The notes beneath the pieces were generated by a model. That model ran no database searches and was not told the origin of the DNA. It saw only the letters and a list, made by a program, of their open reading frames with translations. Positions 18,572 to 26,526 of a stretch of 64,000 bases of DNA are shown one piece after another. The first letter of the stretch is position 1. Each line of letters opens with the position of its first letter. The stretch is from assembly GCF_000971965.1 (NCBI RefSeq), contig NZ_LAQP01000001.1, positions 806,001 through 870,000 of the forward strand, written 5' to 3'. The DNA comes from Paenibacillus wulumuqiensis (GTDB lineage Bacteria > Bacillota > Bacilli > Paenibacillales > Paenibacillaceae). A program made the translations under genes and the position numbers.

Positions 18572-18769
18572 GTGAACCTATACATCCAGGAAGCTATTCA
18601 TAATCAGGAATCTCTGAATATTCATCTGATCAGTGGTGAGACTTATATTGGCACATGCGAGGCACACCATAATCCCAATTTTTTTATTATTCATACCAAT
18701 CATGGAGCGCTGACTTTCCCGTATTGGGCAATCAAGCGGGTCAAACCAGAGATTCAGCTCCAGTATTAA
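18572..18769 (+). CDS. Small Sm/Hfq-like protein, copy 1
   Basis: This 65-residue protein starts with GTG at 18572, nine bases after AAGGAG (18557-18562). That start aligns it end to end with the paralogue at 19254. The pattern IHLISGETYIGTCEAHHNPNFFIIHT, then a strand ending PYWAIKRVKP, resembles the two Sm motifs of Hfq (hydrophobic strand, Gly, then a second motif with a basic end). Hfq's YKHA motif is replaced by PYWAIKRV. It is probably a small five-strand barrel that may oligomerise and bind RNA. This is inference from pattern and length. A longer ATG start at 18536 lacks a ribosome binding site. Confidence 0.75.
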   Translation: MNLYIQEAIHNQESLNIHLISGETYIGTCEAHHNPNFFIIHTNHGALTFPYWAIKRVKPEIQLQY

Positions 18770-19011
18770 TATAGAATCACCCTTTATCACATATTATAAA
18801 ACGGCTGATGGGTCGAATTCCGATCTTCCAGTTCATTTACCCCGATTCATTGTATTTTCCTATCTATTATTTTGACCTACCTCTTCCTCTACTTATTTTC
18901 TGGAAATATTGTCCTACCCTTTAGCTGCTGCTCTTTTACTATGTCCTCTATTTAGTCTCTGACCCTCACTGTCTATTGCCCTTTACGAATAATTGTATAT
19001 GTATATCTGCC

Positions 19012-19044
19012 ATAGGCCAGTGATAATATCGCGGGCCTATTTTA
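19012..19044 (+). terminator. Weak terminator after Sm-like copy 1
   Basis: ATAGGCC and GGCCTAT arms around a 15-base loop are followed by TTTATATG. The remainder of the 484-base gap 18770-19253 shows no gene. Confidence 0.45.
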
Positions 19045-19147
19045 TATGTGTGCCTGATTGAGAGCCCGATCACTGGACCCGATATCCGGTAGTTGATATA
19101 ATCGAACTGCATTTGTTTATAAAAAGAAGATTGCGGTTAAATAAGCT

Positions 19148-19171
19148 GTTGTTAGGAAGTCATATAACAAC
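19148..19171. promoter_or_regulatory. Inverted repeat upstream of Sm-like copy 2
   Basis: GTTGTTA and TAACAAC form perfect 7-base arms around a 10-base spacer, about 85 bases before the start codon. It could be an operator; no owner is evident. Confidence 0.3.
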
Positions 19172-19253
19172 CAGTAATATAACTCGAAAATAACCTGTAT
19201 TTTGGCATTTGAAATGGTACCCATCCTATTTATATTCATGAGGAGAACCCACC

Positions 19254-19445
19254 ATGAACCCTTATATTCAGCAGGCAATCCGTCACAAAGATACTCTACA
19301 TATTCATCTGGTCAGCGGCGAGACGTATATTGGCATCTGTGAAGCCCATCACAATCCCAATCTGTTCATTATACATACGGAAGAAGCTTCCCATTGCCTG
19401 CCTTACTGGTCGATCAAGCGGGTGAAAAAGGAAAATCTTCATTAA
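19254..19445 (+). CDS. Small Sm/Hfq-like protein, copy 2
   Basis: This 63-residue paralogue of the protein at 18572 shares most residues over its full length (YIQ-AI, the SGETYIG core, CEAHHNPN, FIIHT, PYW-IKRVK). ATG follows GAGGAG at a good distance. Two diverged copies with separate regulatory regions and a terminator between them indicate retained duplicates rather than a fresh tandem repeat. The same Sm-like fold inference applies. Confidence 0.78.
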   Translation: MNPYIQQAIRHKDTLHIHLVSGETYIGICEAHHNPNLFIIHTEEASHCLPYWSIKRVKKENLH

Positions 19446-19500
19446 GTCTACCGTCAGTCTGTCAGCAGCAGATCAAACAAGCCGTTGAATAATTCATCCC

Positions 19501-19537
19501 AAAAAAGCAGCCCCTGTAGATATTGGGGCTGCTTTTG
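19501..19537. terminator. Bidirectional terminator between Sm-like copy 2 and the efflux operon
   Basis: AAAAAAGCAGCCCC and GGGGCTGCTTTT form a strong hairpin with A and T runs on the two sides. Confidence 0.9.
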
Positions 19538-19566
19538 GATATATTTCTCCAGACAGATTATACCGC

Positions 19567-21081
19567 TTAATACTGCGATACCGTGATCGAAGTGTTATCG
19601 CTCATCAACGCCAGATTATTTTGTACAATCTGTTCGCCGGCTTTGAGGCCGCTTGTAATCAGCGTCTGGGAACCGGACTCGCTGCCGATGGTCACTTCCT
19701 TGCGTATGGCATGGTCTTTGCTGACCACATAGACGTACGCTTTTTTGCCGTCTTTCTGTACGGCTTTGCTTGGTACGATAATGCCCTGTTTGGCATTTTT
19801 GCCGACAAAGCTGACATCGGCCAGCATACCGGATTTTAGTTTGCCGTCTGTATTGGAGACGGTAATTTTGACCGGATAGCCATTACCGCTGGCATCCATC
19901 GGATTGATATTTTTCACTTTGCCGCTGGTTACGATATTGGAGGAAGCGACACGTACCTGCACCTGATCGCCTGCCTGGATATTATTGATCTCATCGGCAG
20001 GTACATAGATCAGCATATTGACGGTGCTCAGATTCGCGATCACCAGCGAAGCTGCCGATGGGCTTGCCATTTCGCCGACTTCCGCATTCTTGGTGGTAAC
20101 AATACCATTGATTGGCGATTTGACGACCGTATCATCCAGGGAATCCTGGGCGATCTGTACGTTCAACTGTGCCTGCTCCAGCTTTTGCTGGCTGGCCTCG
20201 ATACCTGCTGTGCTGCCGGACACTTCCAGCTGACGCTGGGCATTGCTGTAGCCGGAGTTGGCATTCTCGTAGCTGCTGGTCGCATTCTCATAGGCTGCTT
20301 TGGCAGTAGACAGCCCTTTTTGGGCAGTTGTCAGTGATTTCTGGGCAGCAGCCAGCTGTTCTTCGGCATTGGCTTTGCCATTTACCGCATTATCATAGGC
20401 TGTCTGCGCACTGACTGCAGCAGCTTGAGCCTGTTCCAGTTCAGCCTGGGTAGCCAGCCCATTGCTTGCGAGCGACTGGGTACGTTTCAGCGTGGACTGA
20501 GCATTGGTTAATGCCTGCTGGGTTTGCTTAATGGTGTTACCGGCTGTCGAGACAGCGGTCTGAGCCTGTTTGAGCGCTGTTTGCGCCTGATTTACCGTTC
20601 CCTGCGCCTGGTTGATGCTCCCCTGAGCTTGATTGATGGAGCTTTTAGACGAGATGATGCCGTTCTTGGAGCTGACCACACCGGAGTTGGCCGATACCAG
20701 ACCGGATTCACGGGAATCCTTGGCGGTATTAACGCCTGCGGCAGCCGCAGCCACGTTGGATTTGGCGATCTCCAGATTGTTGCGCAGATCGTCATCTTCC
20801 AGCTTGAGCAGTACCTGGCCTTTTTTTACTTCTGCCCCTACATCGACGGCTACAGTCGATACTTTGCCGGAGATTTTTGGCATGATGTTCACGGTGGCGG
20901 AGGGGGTCACGGTGCCGGTGTAGATTTCACCCTGTCCGATCACTCCCTGCTGCGCCTGAGCTACTTTTACATTCACATTCATGTCCTGAGATGCCTGGCT
21001 GCTGGCGTTGCCGCAACCGGACAGGACAACCGTACTGAGCAGCAGTGCCCCTGCAGTTACTTCCCATTTGCTAATCTTCAT
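19567..21081 (-). CDS. RND/HlyD-type efflux adaptor lipoprotein
   Basis: This 504-residue protein begins with a lipoprotein signal (lipobox LSGC, Cys at about residue 23). It has an N-terminal lipoyl half-motif, a very long Ala/Gln-rich coiled-coil hairpin (about 115-310, many QAQ and NQAQ steps), a second lipoyl half (SPINGIVTTKNAEVGE), then beta-barrel and membrane-proximal domains. Adaptors of this type link an inner-membrane pump to the cell surface. It is the last gene of the TetR-controlled operon, 50 bases after the MFS pump. The hairpin is unusually long and repetitive for a Gram-positive adaptor. Confidence 0.88.
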   Translation of the reverse strand: MKISKWEVTAGALLLSTVVLSGCGNASSQASQDMNVNVKVAQAQQGVIGQGEIYTGTVTPSATVNIMPKISGKVSTVAVDVGAEVKKGQVLLKLEDDDLRNNLEIAKSNVAAAAAGVNTAKDSRESGLVSANSGVVSSKNGIISSKSSINQAQGSINQAQGTVNQAQTALKQAQTAVSTAGNTIKQTQQALTNAQSTLKRTQSLASNGLATQAELEQAQAAAVSAQTAYDNAVNGKANAEEQLAAAQKSLTTAQKGLSTAKAAYENATSSYENANSGYSNAQRQLEVSGSTAGIEASQQKLEQAQLNVQIAQDSLDDTVVKSPINGIVTTKNAEVGEMASPSAASLVIANLSTVNMLIYVPADEINNIQAGDQVQVRVASSNIVTSGKVKNINPMDASGNGYPVKITVSNTDGKLKSGMLADVSFVGKNAKQGIIVPSKAVQKDGKKAYVYVVSKDHAIRKEVTIGSESGSQTLITSGLKAGEQIVQNNLALMSDNTSITVSQY

Positions 21082-21131
21082 TGGTTATTCCCTTTCTTTC
21101 TATCTAGAATATGAACCGGCAGAGACACCGG

Positions 21132-22661
21132 TTATACTTTGCTTTCCTGAAATGTTTCCTTGGCCGCTTTGCGTCTGCTGATGAACAGGAAGACAAACGG
21201 AATCGAACAGAACAGCGGTATGGACGAGACGAGGAACGTATCCGCGATCCCTCTGGAATAGGCATCCAGTGAAATGAGACCCGATACGGTCGATGTCCAC
21301 GAGCTGCCCAGCATCGCCTGGAACGACTGTGCCGCATCCGGCGTAATCGATTCGGAGATTTGCTGGCTGTGCAGCGCAGTACGGTTCTGCATCAGGAAGG
21401 TCAGAATGGCGATCGCCATCGAACCGGCAATCGTACGCACCAGATTGGAAGCGGTCGATGCCTTGCCGACTTTGTCCCGTGGTACGGCGTTCATACCGAC
21501 CGTAGACAGCGGCATCATACAGATCCCGATTCCCATCCCCCGGAACATCAGTACAATTTGCAGCCACAAATGCGGCGTCTGCGGTGTCAGGGTATGCAGA
21601 TGATAGGTCATAATACTGGTCAGTGTCAGACCTACCAGACCGATCGGCACGATTCCAATCTTGTCAAACAGCTTGCCGGCAAACGGCATCATGACCGCCA
21701 TCGCTATCGCCTGTGGCAGCAGGATAATCCCGGTATGTACCGGCGATACGGATTGGATGTTCTGCAGGAACAGCGGCGACAGGAAGGTACCGCCATACAG
21801 ACCCATCATGACAAAGCTTGATGTAATAACGCTAATCGCAAACTTGTAATTTTTGAACAGTGAAATATCGATAACCGGATTCTCCTGACCGCTCTCGACG
21901 AAGATCAGGAAGACCAGCGCCCAGAAAGCGATGAAGAACAGACCGACAATTTTGAAGGAATCCCAGCCGTCTGTCGAACCGCTGGACAGTGCGTACAGCA
22001 GTGTACCCGCACAGGTCGCTGCCAGCAGGAAGCCGAGCAGATCGAACTTGACGATGGCGCCTTTTGGCGGTTCCTTGATCAGCAGGATAACCATCAGAAT
22101 GGCGAACAATGCGACAGGCACACATACAATAAACAGGAAGCGCCAGTCGAACCATTCGATCAGATAACCACTTAGCGTCGGGCCGATCGCAGGAGCTGCC
22201 ATCGCGGCAATCCCCCAGATCCCGAGTGCCATACCGATCTGTTCACGCGGAATAATTTTGTAGACGATGGTCATACTCAGCGGCATAATAACGCCGCCGC
22301 CCAGACCGGCAATAATACGCGCCGCGATCAGCGACGTGTCGCTCCAGGCAAATATGCAGAATACAGTTCCCAGTGTAAAAAGACTGAGCGCTGCGATCAG
22401 AAACTTTTTATATCCGATCCGCTGCTCCATGAATCCCGTAATCGGAACAATGATTCCCGAAGCCAGTGTGTAGCCCGTAATAACCCATTGAATTTTCGTC
22501 GTGGTTGAACCCAGATCTGTCGTCAGCTGAGGAATCGCCACGTTGATCAGACTGTTATTCAGAATGGCGACGAACGCCCCCAGTACAATGGCAAAAAAGG
22601 CTAACCAGCGTTCTCTGGGTGAATCACTGGGAGGAGAAGCGGCGATTTCGTTAGTAGCCAC
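21132..22661 (-). CDS. DHA2-family MFS drug exporter (EmrB/QacA type)
   Basis: This 509-residue protein has about 14 membrane segments. Motifs include ITGYTLASGIIVPITGFMEQRIG and RIIAGLGGGVIMPLSMTI (DHA2 motif C-like glycine pattern). It exports drugs or other lipophilic compounds using the proton gradient. Translation starts at a GTG (22659-22661) with AAGGAGGGG upstream. It lies 16 bases after the EmrA-like adaptor gene and is certainly co-transcribed with it. Confidence 0.92.
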   Translation of the reverse strand: MATNEIAASPPSDSPRERWLAFFAIVLGAFVAILNNSLINVAIPQLTTDLGSTTTKIQWVITGYTLASGIIVPITGFMEQRIGYKKFLIAALSLFTLGTVFCIFAWSDTSLIAARIIAGLGGGVIMPLSMTIVYKIIPREQIGMALGIWGIAAMAAPAIGPTLSGYLIEWFDWRFLFIVCVPVALFAILMVILLIKEPPKGAIVKFDLLGFLLAATCAGTLLYALSSGSTDGWDSFKIVGLFFIAFWALVFLIFVESGQENPVIDISLFKNYKFAISVITSSFVMMGLYGGTFLSPLFLQNIQSVSPVHTGIILLPQAIAMAVMMPFAGKLFDKIGIVPIGLVGLTLTSIMTYHLHTLTPQTPHLWLQIVLMFRGMGIGICMMPLSTVGMNAVPRDKVGKASTASNLVRTIAGSMAIAILTFLMQNRTALHSQQISESITPDAAQSFQAMLGSSWTSTVSGLISLDAYSRGIADTFLVSSIPLFCSIPFVFLFISRRKAAKETFQESKV

Positions 22662-22677
22662 TAGAGACCCCTCCTTC

Positions 22678-23331
22678 TTAGGATGTGTGAATTTTTACTT
22701 CAACGTTACTGCCCGGAATCAGCTTCATGTCTTTCGGTACGCTGAGTGCAATCTCTACCGGAATACGCTGGGTGACTTTGTTAAAGTTACCGCTTGTATT
22801 GGTTGCCGCAATCGATGCGAATACCGAATTGGATGCCTGTCCTACTTTGCGTACTTTACCCTGAATGACCTGGTCACCGGCAGCATCCAGTGTAATATCC
22901 ACGAGTTCACCCGGTTTGATGCGGTCGATATCGGTCTCTTCAATATTGGTGGATACGTACAGATTGTTCATATCCGCCATAATGGCAACAGCGGAGCTTG
23001 GGGAAGCAATCTCATGTTCCTTGGAATAGACTTTGATCACGGTACCATCGATCGGCGCACGCAGCACGGATTTGCTGATGACGCTGGAATCGAGTCCGGA
23101 TACGTTTTGCTCGGCGATCGGTTCGTTGCGTGTCAGTACATCGCCTTCTTCTACATCAATATGATCGATTTCTGCGGTGATTTGCGGCATCACTTTGTAT
23201 TGATCGGCAGTAATGCGGGCATCATCACTTTTTACATAATGTGCACCTTGATACCAGTAGTAATACACCAGTGCGCCACCGCTAACGACCAGTAACACGA
23301 CTAGAATGGATAAAACAATCTTTCTACTCAC
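22678..23331 (-). CDS. Short EmrA/HlyD-type membrane adaptor
   Basis: This 217-residue protein has one N-terminal membrane anchor (about 5-27), then a DARITADQYKVMPQITAEI lipoyl-type start. The second half begins at VLRAPIDGTVIKV almost directly, so there is hardly any coiled-coil hairpin. Such short adaptors are common beside DHA2 pumps in Bacillales. The start is a GTG preceded by AGGTGGAG. It precedes the MFS gene by 16 bases. Confidence 0.85.
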   Translation of the reverse strand: MSRKIVLSILVVLLVVSGGALVYYYWYQGAHYVKSDDARITADQYKVMPQITAEIDHIDVEEGDVLTRNEPIAEQNVSGLDSSVISKSVLRAPIDGTVIKVYSKEHEIASPSSAVAIMADMNNLYVSTNIEETDIDRIKPGELVDITLDAAGDQVIQGKVRKVGQASNSVFASIAATNTSGNFNKVTQRIPVEIALSVPKDMKLIPGSNVEVKIHTS

Positions 23332-23535
23332 TTACTCCACCTCTGCTGTTCAGATAATTTTGGTCATTCTACAGGCTGTCTATGCGCTGCTGGCTTATCC
23401 AACCAGTTGTCAACGCAACATGCCTAAATGTTAATTCTTGAATTTAAGATAGCTAATAACAGCATCAGATCATCTCCGGCCTGCCAGCTCTTGCTTACAA
23501 GAATATGTACATCCATGAATCGAATTCATCCACTG

Positions 23536-24180
23536 TTATTGCGGAGTATCCTCTGCTGGGGCATACAGCCCTCGCTTCAACAGATCAAGCTCCAGCGCAA
23601 AATTCCGGAGCACCTCATCATAATCCGCTTCCCCGGCAAAAAACTGAATAAAGTTCTGAATGATGATCGCCCGCAGGATTTTGATCAGATGAAAAAGTTC
23701 CTTCTCATCCCTGATATTCAGCCCTGTGCGATTAATCAGACTCATATAATTCCGGTAAAACTCACGAATCCGCTCGGAGGTCGTGGGATTTTTCACATCC
23801 AGAATCAGCTTGTATTCAATCTTGTAATTCATATTGAGGAAAATGTTACGCGCAAAATCACGATGCTCATGGTGCATAAACCGATGCAGTGTCGATTCAA
23901 AAAACTCCGCTGAAGAGGCAAACAGATCACCCTTGTGCTTGACCGCCATCGCCATCATCAGCTCACGGTTGCTGGCGCTGTGCTCCTCCAGAATGTAAAA
24001 AAACAAATCCGCCTTGTCTTCAAAATACTGATAAAAACTGCCACGTGGTATGCAGGCATCCTTGATAATATTTGCAATCGACGCATCCGCCAGCGAAGCC
24101 CTGGAGAATTCCCGCATAGCCGCATTCATTAGATTTTGCCGCTTCTCGTCCGGCAGGTTAAAAAAGGTTTTTGTTGGCAT
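23536..24180 (-). CDS. TetR-family repressor of the efflux operon
   Basis: This 214-residue protein has the TetR N-terminal domain (FFNLPDEKRQNLMNAAMREFS, then IANIIKDACIPRGSFYQYFEDKADLFFYIL) and an all-helical ligand-binding C-terminus. ATG follows GTGGAG. It lies 204 bases upstream of the adaptor gene on the same strand. Its own promoter contains a perfect palindrome in the spacer, so autoregulation is likely. Confidence 0.92.
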   Translation of the reverse strand: MPTKTFFNLPDEKRQNLMNAAMREFSRASLADASIANIIKDACIPRGSFYQYFEDKADLFFYILEEHSASNRELMMAMAVKHKGDLFASSAEFFESTLHRFMHHEHRDFARNIFLNMNYKIEYKLILDVKNPTTSERIREFYRNYMSLINRTGLNIRDEKELFHLIKILRAIIIQNFIQFFAGEADYDEVLRNFALELDLLKRGLYAPAEDTPQ

Positions 24181-24303
24181 ACATTCACTCCACTGCCTCC
24201 CATAGCCTCCGGTTGAGGATCATAATCAAAGCTTGCTGCTGATACGCAAAATGTTCCATCAGATGTAGGCAGGCACAATTTGTTGTCAAAAGTTACATAA
24301 AGA

Positions 24304-24332
24304 ATTATATGTGACACCGTGTCATGTGTCAA
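24304..24332 (-). promoter_or_regulatory. Consensus promoter with TetR-type operator in its spacer
   Basis: On the minus strand TTGACA (24332-24327) and TATAAT (24309-24304), both perfect consensus, are 17 bases apart. The spacer contains TGACACGGTGTCA (24324-24312), 6-base perfect arms around one base. A bound dimer would block RNA polymerase directly. It lies about 125 bases before the TetR start codon. Confidence 0.85.
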
Positions 24333-24496
24333 TGTTGTTATTTAAATTCATATATATTAAGTGATAAATTACTGTTAAACGAAGCATGTTGGCCTTGATT
24401 TATGCGCATTTATTAGGTTTTTGTCGATTATTGACGAAATCTTGGAAGGGTGGTTGTTTTTTGAAGTGTACAGCAACCGATAAGAGAACCTTGCTC

Positions 24497-24557
24497 AAAA
24501 AAAGACCAATCACTGTCAGTCCCTGCAAACAGCAGATTGACAATGATCGGTCTTTTG
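24497..24557 (-). terminator. Long terminator after the second diguanylate cyclase
   Basis: Arms AAAAGACC.ATCA..GTCA and TGAC..TGAT.GGTCTTTT pair with small bulges around a long loop and end in seven T on the minus strand. The rest of 24333-24641 holds nothing I can support. Confidence 0.75.
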
Positions 24558-24641
24558 AATTGATGATGACCGTTATGCAATTGTTGGTGCGTGGATGATT
24601 GGTTATCCGTCCTGCTTCAAGCTCGTCCGCGGACGGCGCCG

Positions 24642-26207
24642 CTACAATTCATTGACACTCCGGCGAGTTTGTCGTTTGTGGCTGTACATCTGCTGGTCAG
24701 CATAACGCAGCAAGCCGGTCATGTCGGCAGCGTCTTCGGGATACCTGCCCATTCCGGCAGCAAAGGAGACAGGAATGTCCACATAATCCTGCCGGAAAAT
24801 ACTGCCTTCGAGCGTCGAGAGCCGGGTGTGTACCATCCGGTCGACATCGACATGCTCCGGACAGGCGAGGAGCAGTACAAACTCGTCACCGCCGATACGA
24901 CCGACAACATCGCCTGGCTTTTGTACCAGCGTACGCAGCAGCTGGGCAATATATTGCAAATATTGATCGCCGACCATATGACCGTATGTATCGTTAATCG
25001 GTTTGAAATGATTCAGATCAATCATCACCAACGCAAAATGCTCGCCGCCAGCAATTTTGAATTGCAGCTGCTCTTCCACTGCCGCACGGTTGTATAATCC
25101 GGTCAGTGCATCATGATGTGCACTGTGCTTGTAATTTTGCTCGGACTGGATCAGACGGCGTTCTGTCTCCTTGAGCGGGGTCACGTCCGTCAGGTGCAGC
25201 ACGAACAAATCTTCATTTGTCCCGGTGATCAGATCGATGCCTGCCACCAGATCAAGACGGATCTGCCCCTGTTTGGTCACGTGCATTTCCAGATGATTCG
25301 TACTGTCAGGCTGCTCCAGACAGGAAGACAACATGTGCTGCAAGGATTGCCCGTCGGCAAACGTAAAATGATCCGGAATCCGCTTTATCGGGATATTGAT
25401 AAACCAGCGTTCTGCGCGCGGATTCATTTCTTTCACATTGCCCATGAGGTCCAGCAATAGAATAGCATTGGGCGCCGACTCGAACAAAGTCTGAAACAGC
25501 TTGCGATAATCCGGCATAATATTATATTTGCCGATCAGATGACGCAGCCGCATCGCCCATACCAGATAACCGATAAAATAAAAAATCATCGAGACCCGCG
25601 TAACGATCACACCGCTTTGCAGCAAAGTCGTAATCAGCGCAAACGTGCCGAACAGCTGAAAATCGTTGAGCAGCAGTGAGCGGTAAATGACTTTGCGCCG
25701 CGGCTCCCGTGTGCGCAGCCAGCTGTACGCCAGCAGCAGCACAGACAGCAGAATATACCCGATAATAAACGCAATCGACATCAGCAAAAATGTCGGATGC
25801 AGCGGACTGCGGCCATCCGTCACCTGCTCATTGTACAGCTGATGATGATCCCAGGTGAGCAGAAAGTACAGCCATAATACATACGGAGACGCATACACAA
25901 GCGGCAGCCATTTCCGGAAAGTATATGTAACAGAGTCGCCAAGCAAAATGCTGAGATGCACCAGTGTGCACACGAACAGCAGCAGCGAAGGTGAACTGCC
26001 ATACAGCACCAGCTGCATCTGATACTGTGGCAGCAGCGATGTTTTTAGATATTCAAACAAAAAGTACATTACCAGTGCCATCATCAGCAGCGCAGCTGCG
26101 CGGTTAATCCTGCTTTTCCGATTGCGGTAAATCAGTGTAATCGCCATATACAGAAAAAAGTAGGTAGGCAGCTGAATCGTCAAAAAATCCATGAACAGAT
26201 CGTTCAT
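24642..26207 (-). CDS. Seven-helix, PAS and GGDEF diguanylate cyclase
   Basis: This 521-residue protein has about seven membrane helices in residues 1-225, a PAS-like domain (about 235-345, FESAPNAILLLDLMGNVKEMNPRAERW) and a GGDEF domain with intact GGDEF. The inhibitory site is KPGD instead of RxxD, so product feedback may be weaker than in the enzyme at 16651. The N-terminal array resembles the seven-helix sensor found in Gram-positive histidine kinases. It is a single gene with its own terminator. Confidence 0.88.
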   Translation of the reverse strand: MNDLFMDFLTIQLPTYFFLYMAITLIYRNRKSRINRAAALLMMALVMYFLFEYLKTSLLPQYQMQLVLYGSSPSLLLFVCTLVHLSILLGDSVTYTFRKWLPLVYASPYVLWLYFLLTWDHHQLYNEQVTDGRSPLHPTFLLMSIAFIIGYILLSVLLLAYSWLRTREPRRKVIYRSLLLNDFQLFGTFALITTLLQSGVIVTRVSMIFYFIGYLVWAMRLRHLIGKYNIMPDYRKLFQTLFESAPNAILLLDLMGNVKEMNPRAERWFINIPIKRIPDHFTFADGQSLQHMLSSCLEQPDSTNHLEMHVTKQGQIRLDLVAGIDLITGTNEDLFVLHLTDVTPLKETERRLIQSEQNYKHSAHHDALTGLYNRAAVEEQLQFKIAGGEHFALVMIDLNHFKPINDTYGHMVGDQYLQYIAQLLRTLVQKPGDVVGRIGGDEFVLLLACPEHVDVDRMVHTRLSTLEGSIFRQDYVDIPVSFAAGMGRYPEDAADMTGLLRYADQQMYSHKRQTRRSVNEL

Positions 26208-26410
26208 TCACACGGTCCTCTCCATCCGGGATGTCCAGAATAAAGCCTATACCACTTTCCGATTCACATGGTCCATAATGTTTTTCGCAACAGTATAAGT
26301 TTCTATTACGATTATCGTAAGGAATTCAAAGGATTTTGACAACAAAAATCGTTTGAAAATGTGATTTTATCGGCCTTCGCTGCATTGGTCTGGATAATGA
26401 CCCAAAACGA

Positions 26411-26491
26411 GGAAAAAAGAAAAGCAGACACAGGTTGGAGAACAGGCTGCAATCATCACTGACTGACATCTGTATCCAACTCGTATCTGCT
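26411..26491 (-). terminator. Terminator-like structure after the DAK gene
   Basis: AGCAGA and GTTGGA at 26423-26439 pair with TCCAAC and TCTGCT at 26475-26491. On the minus strand this is followed by TTTTCTTTTTTCC. The rest of 26208-26526 shows no gene. Confidence 0.55.
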
Positions 26492-26526
26492 TGTTGAGAT
26501 TACATACCGCTTGCTGCTGATCTATA

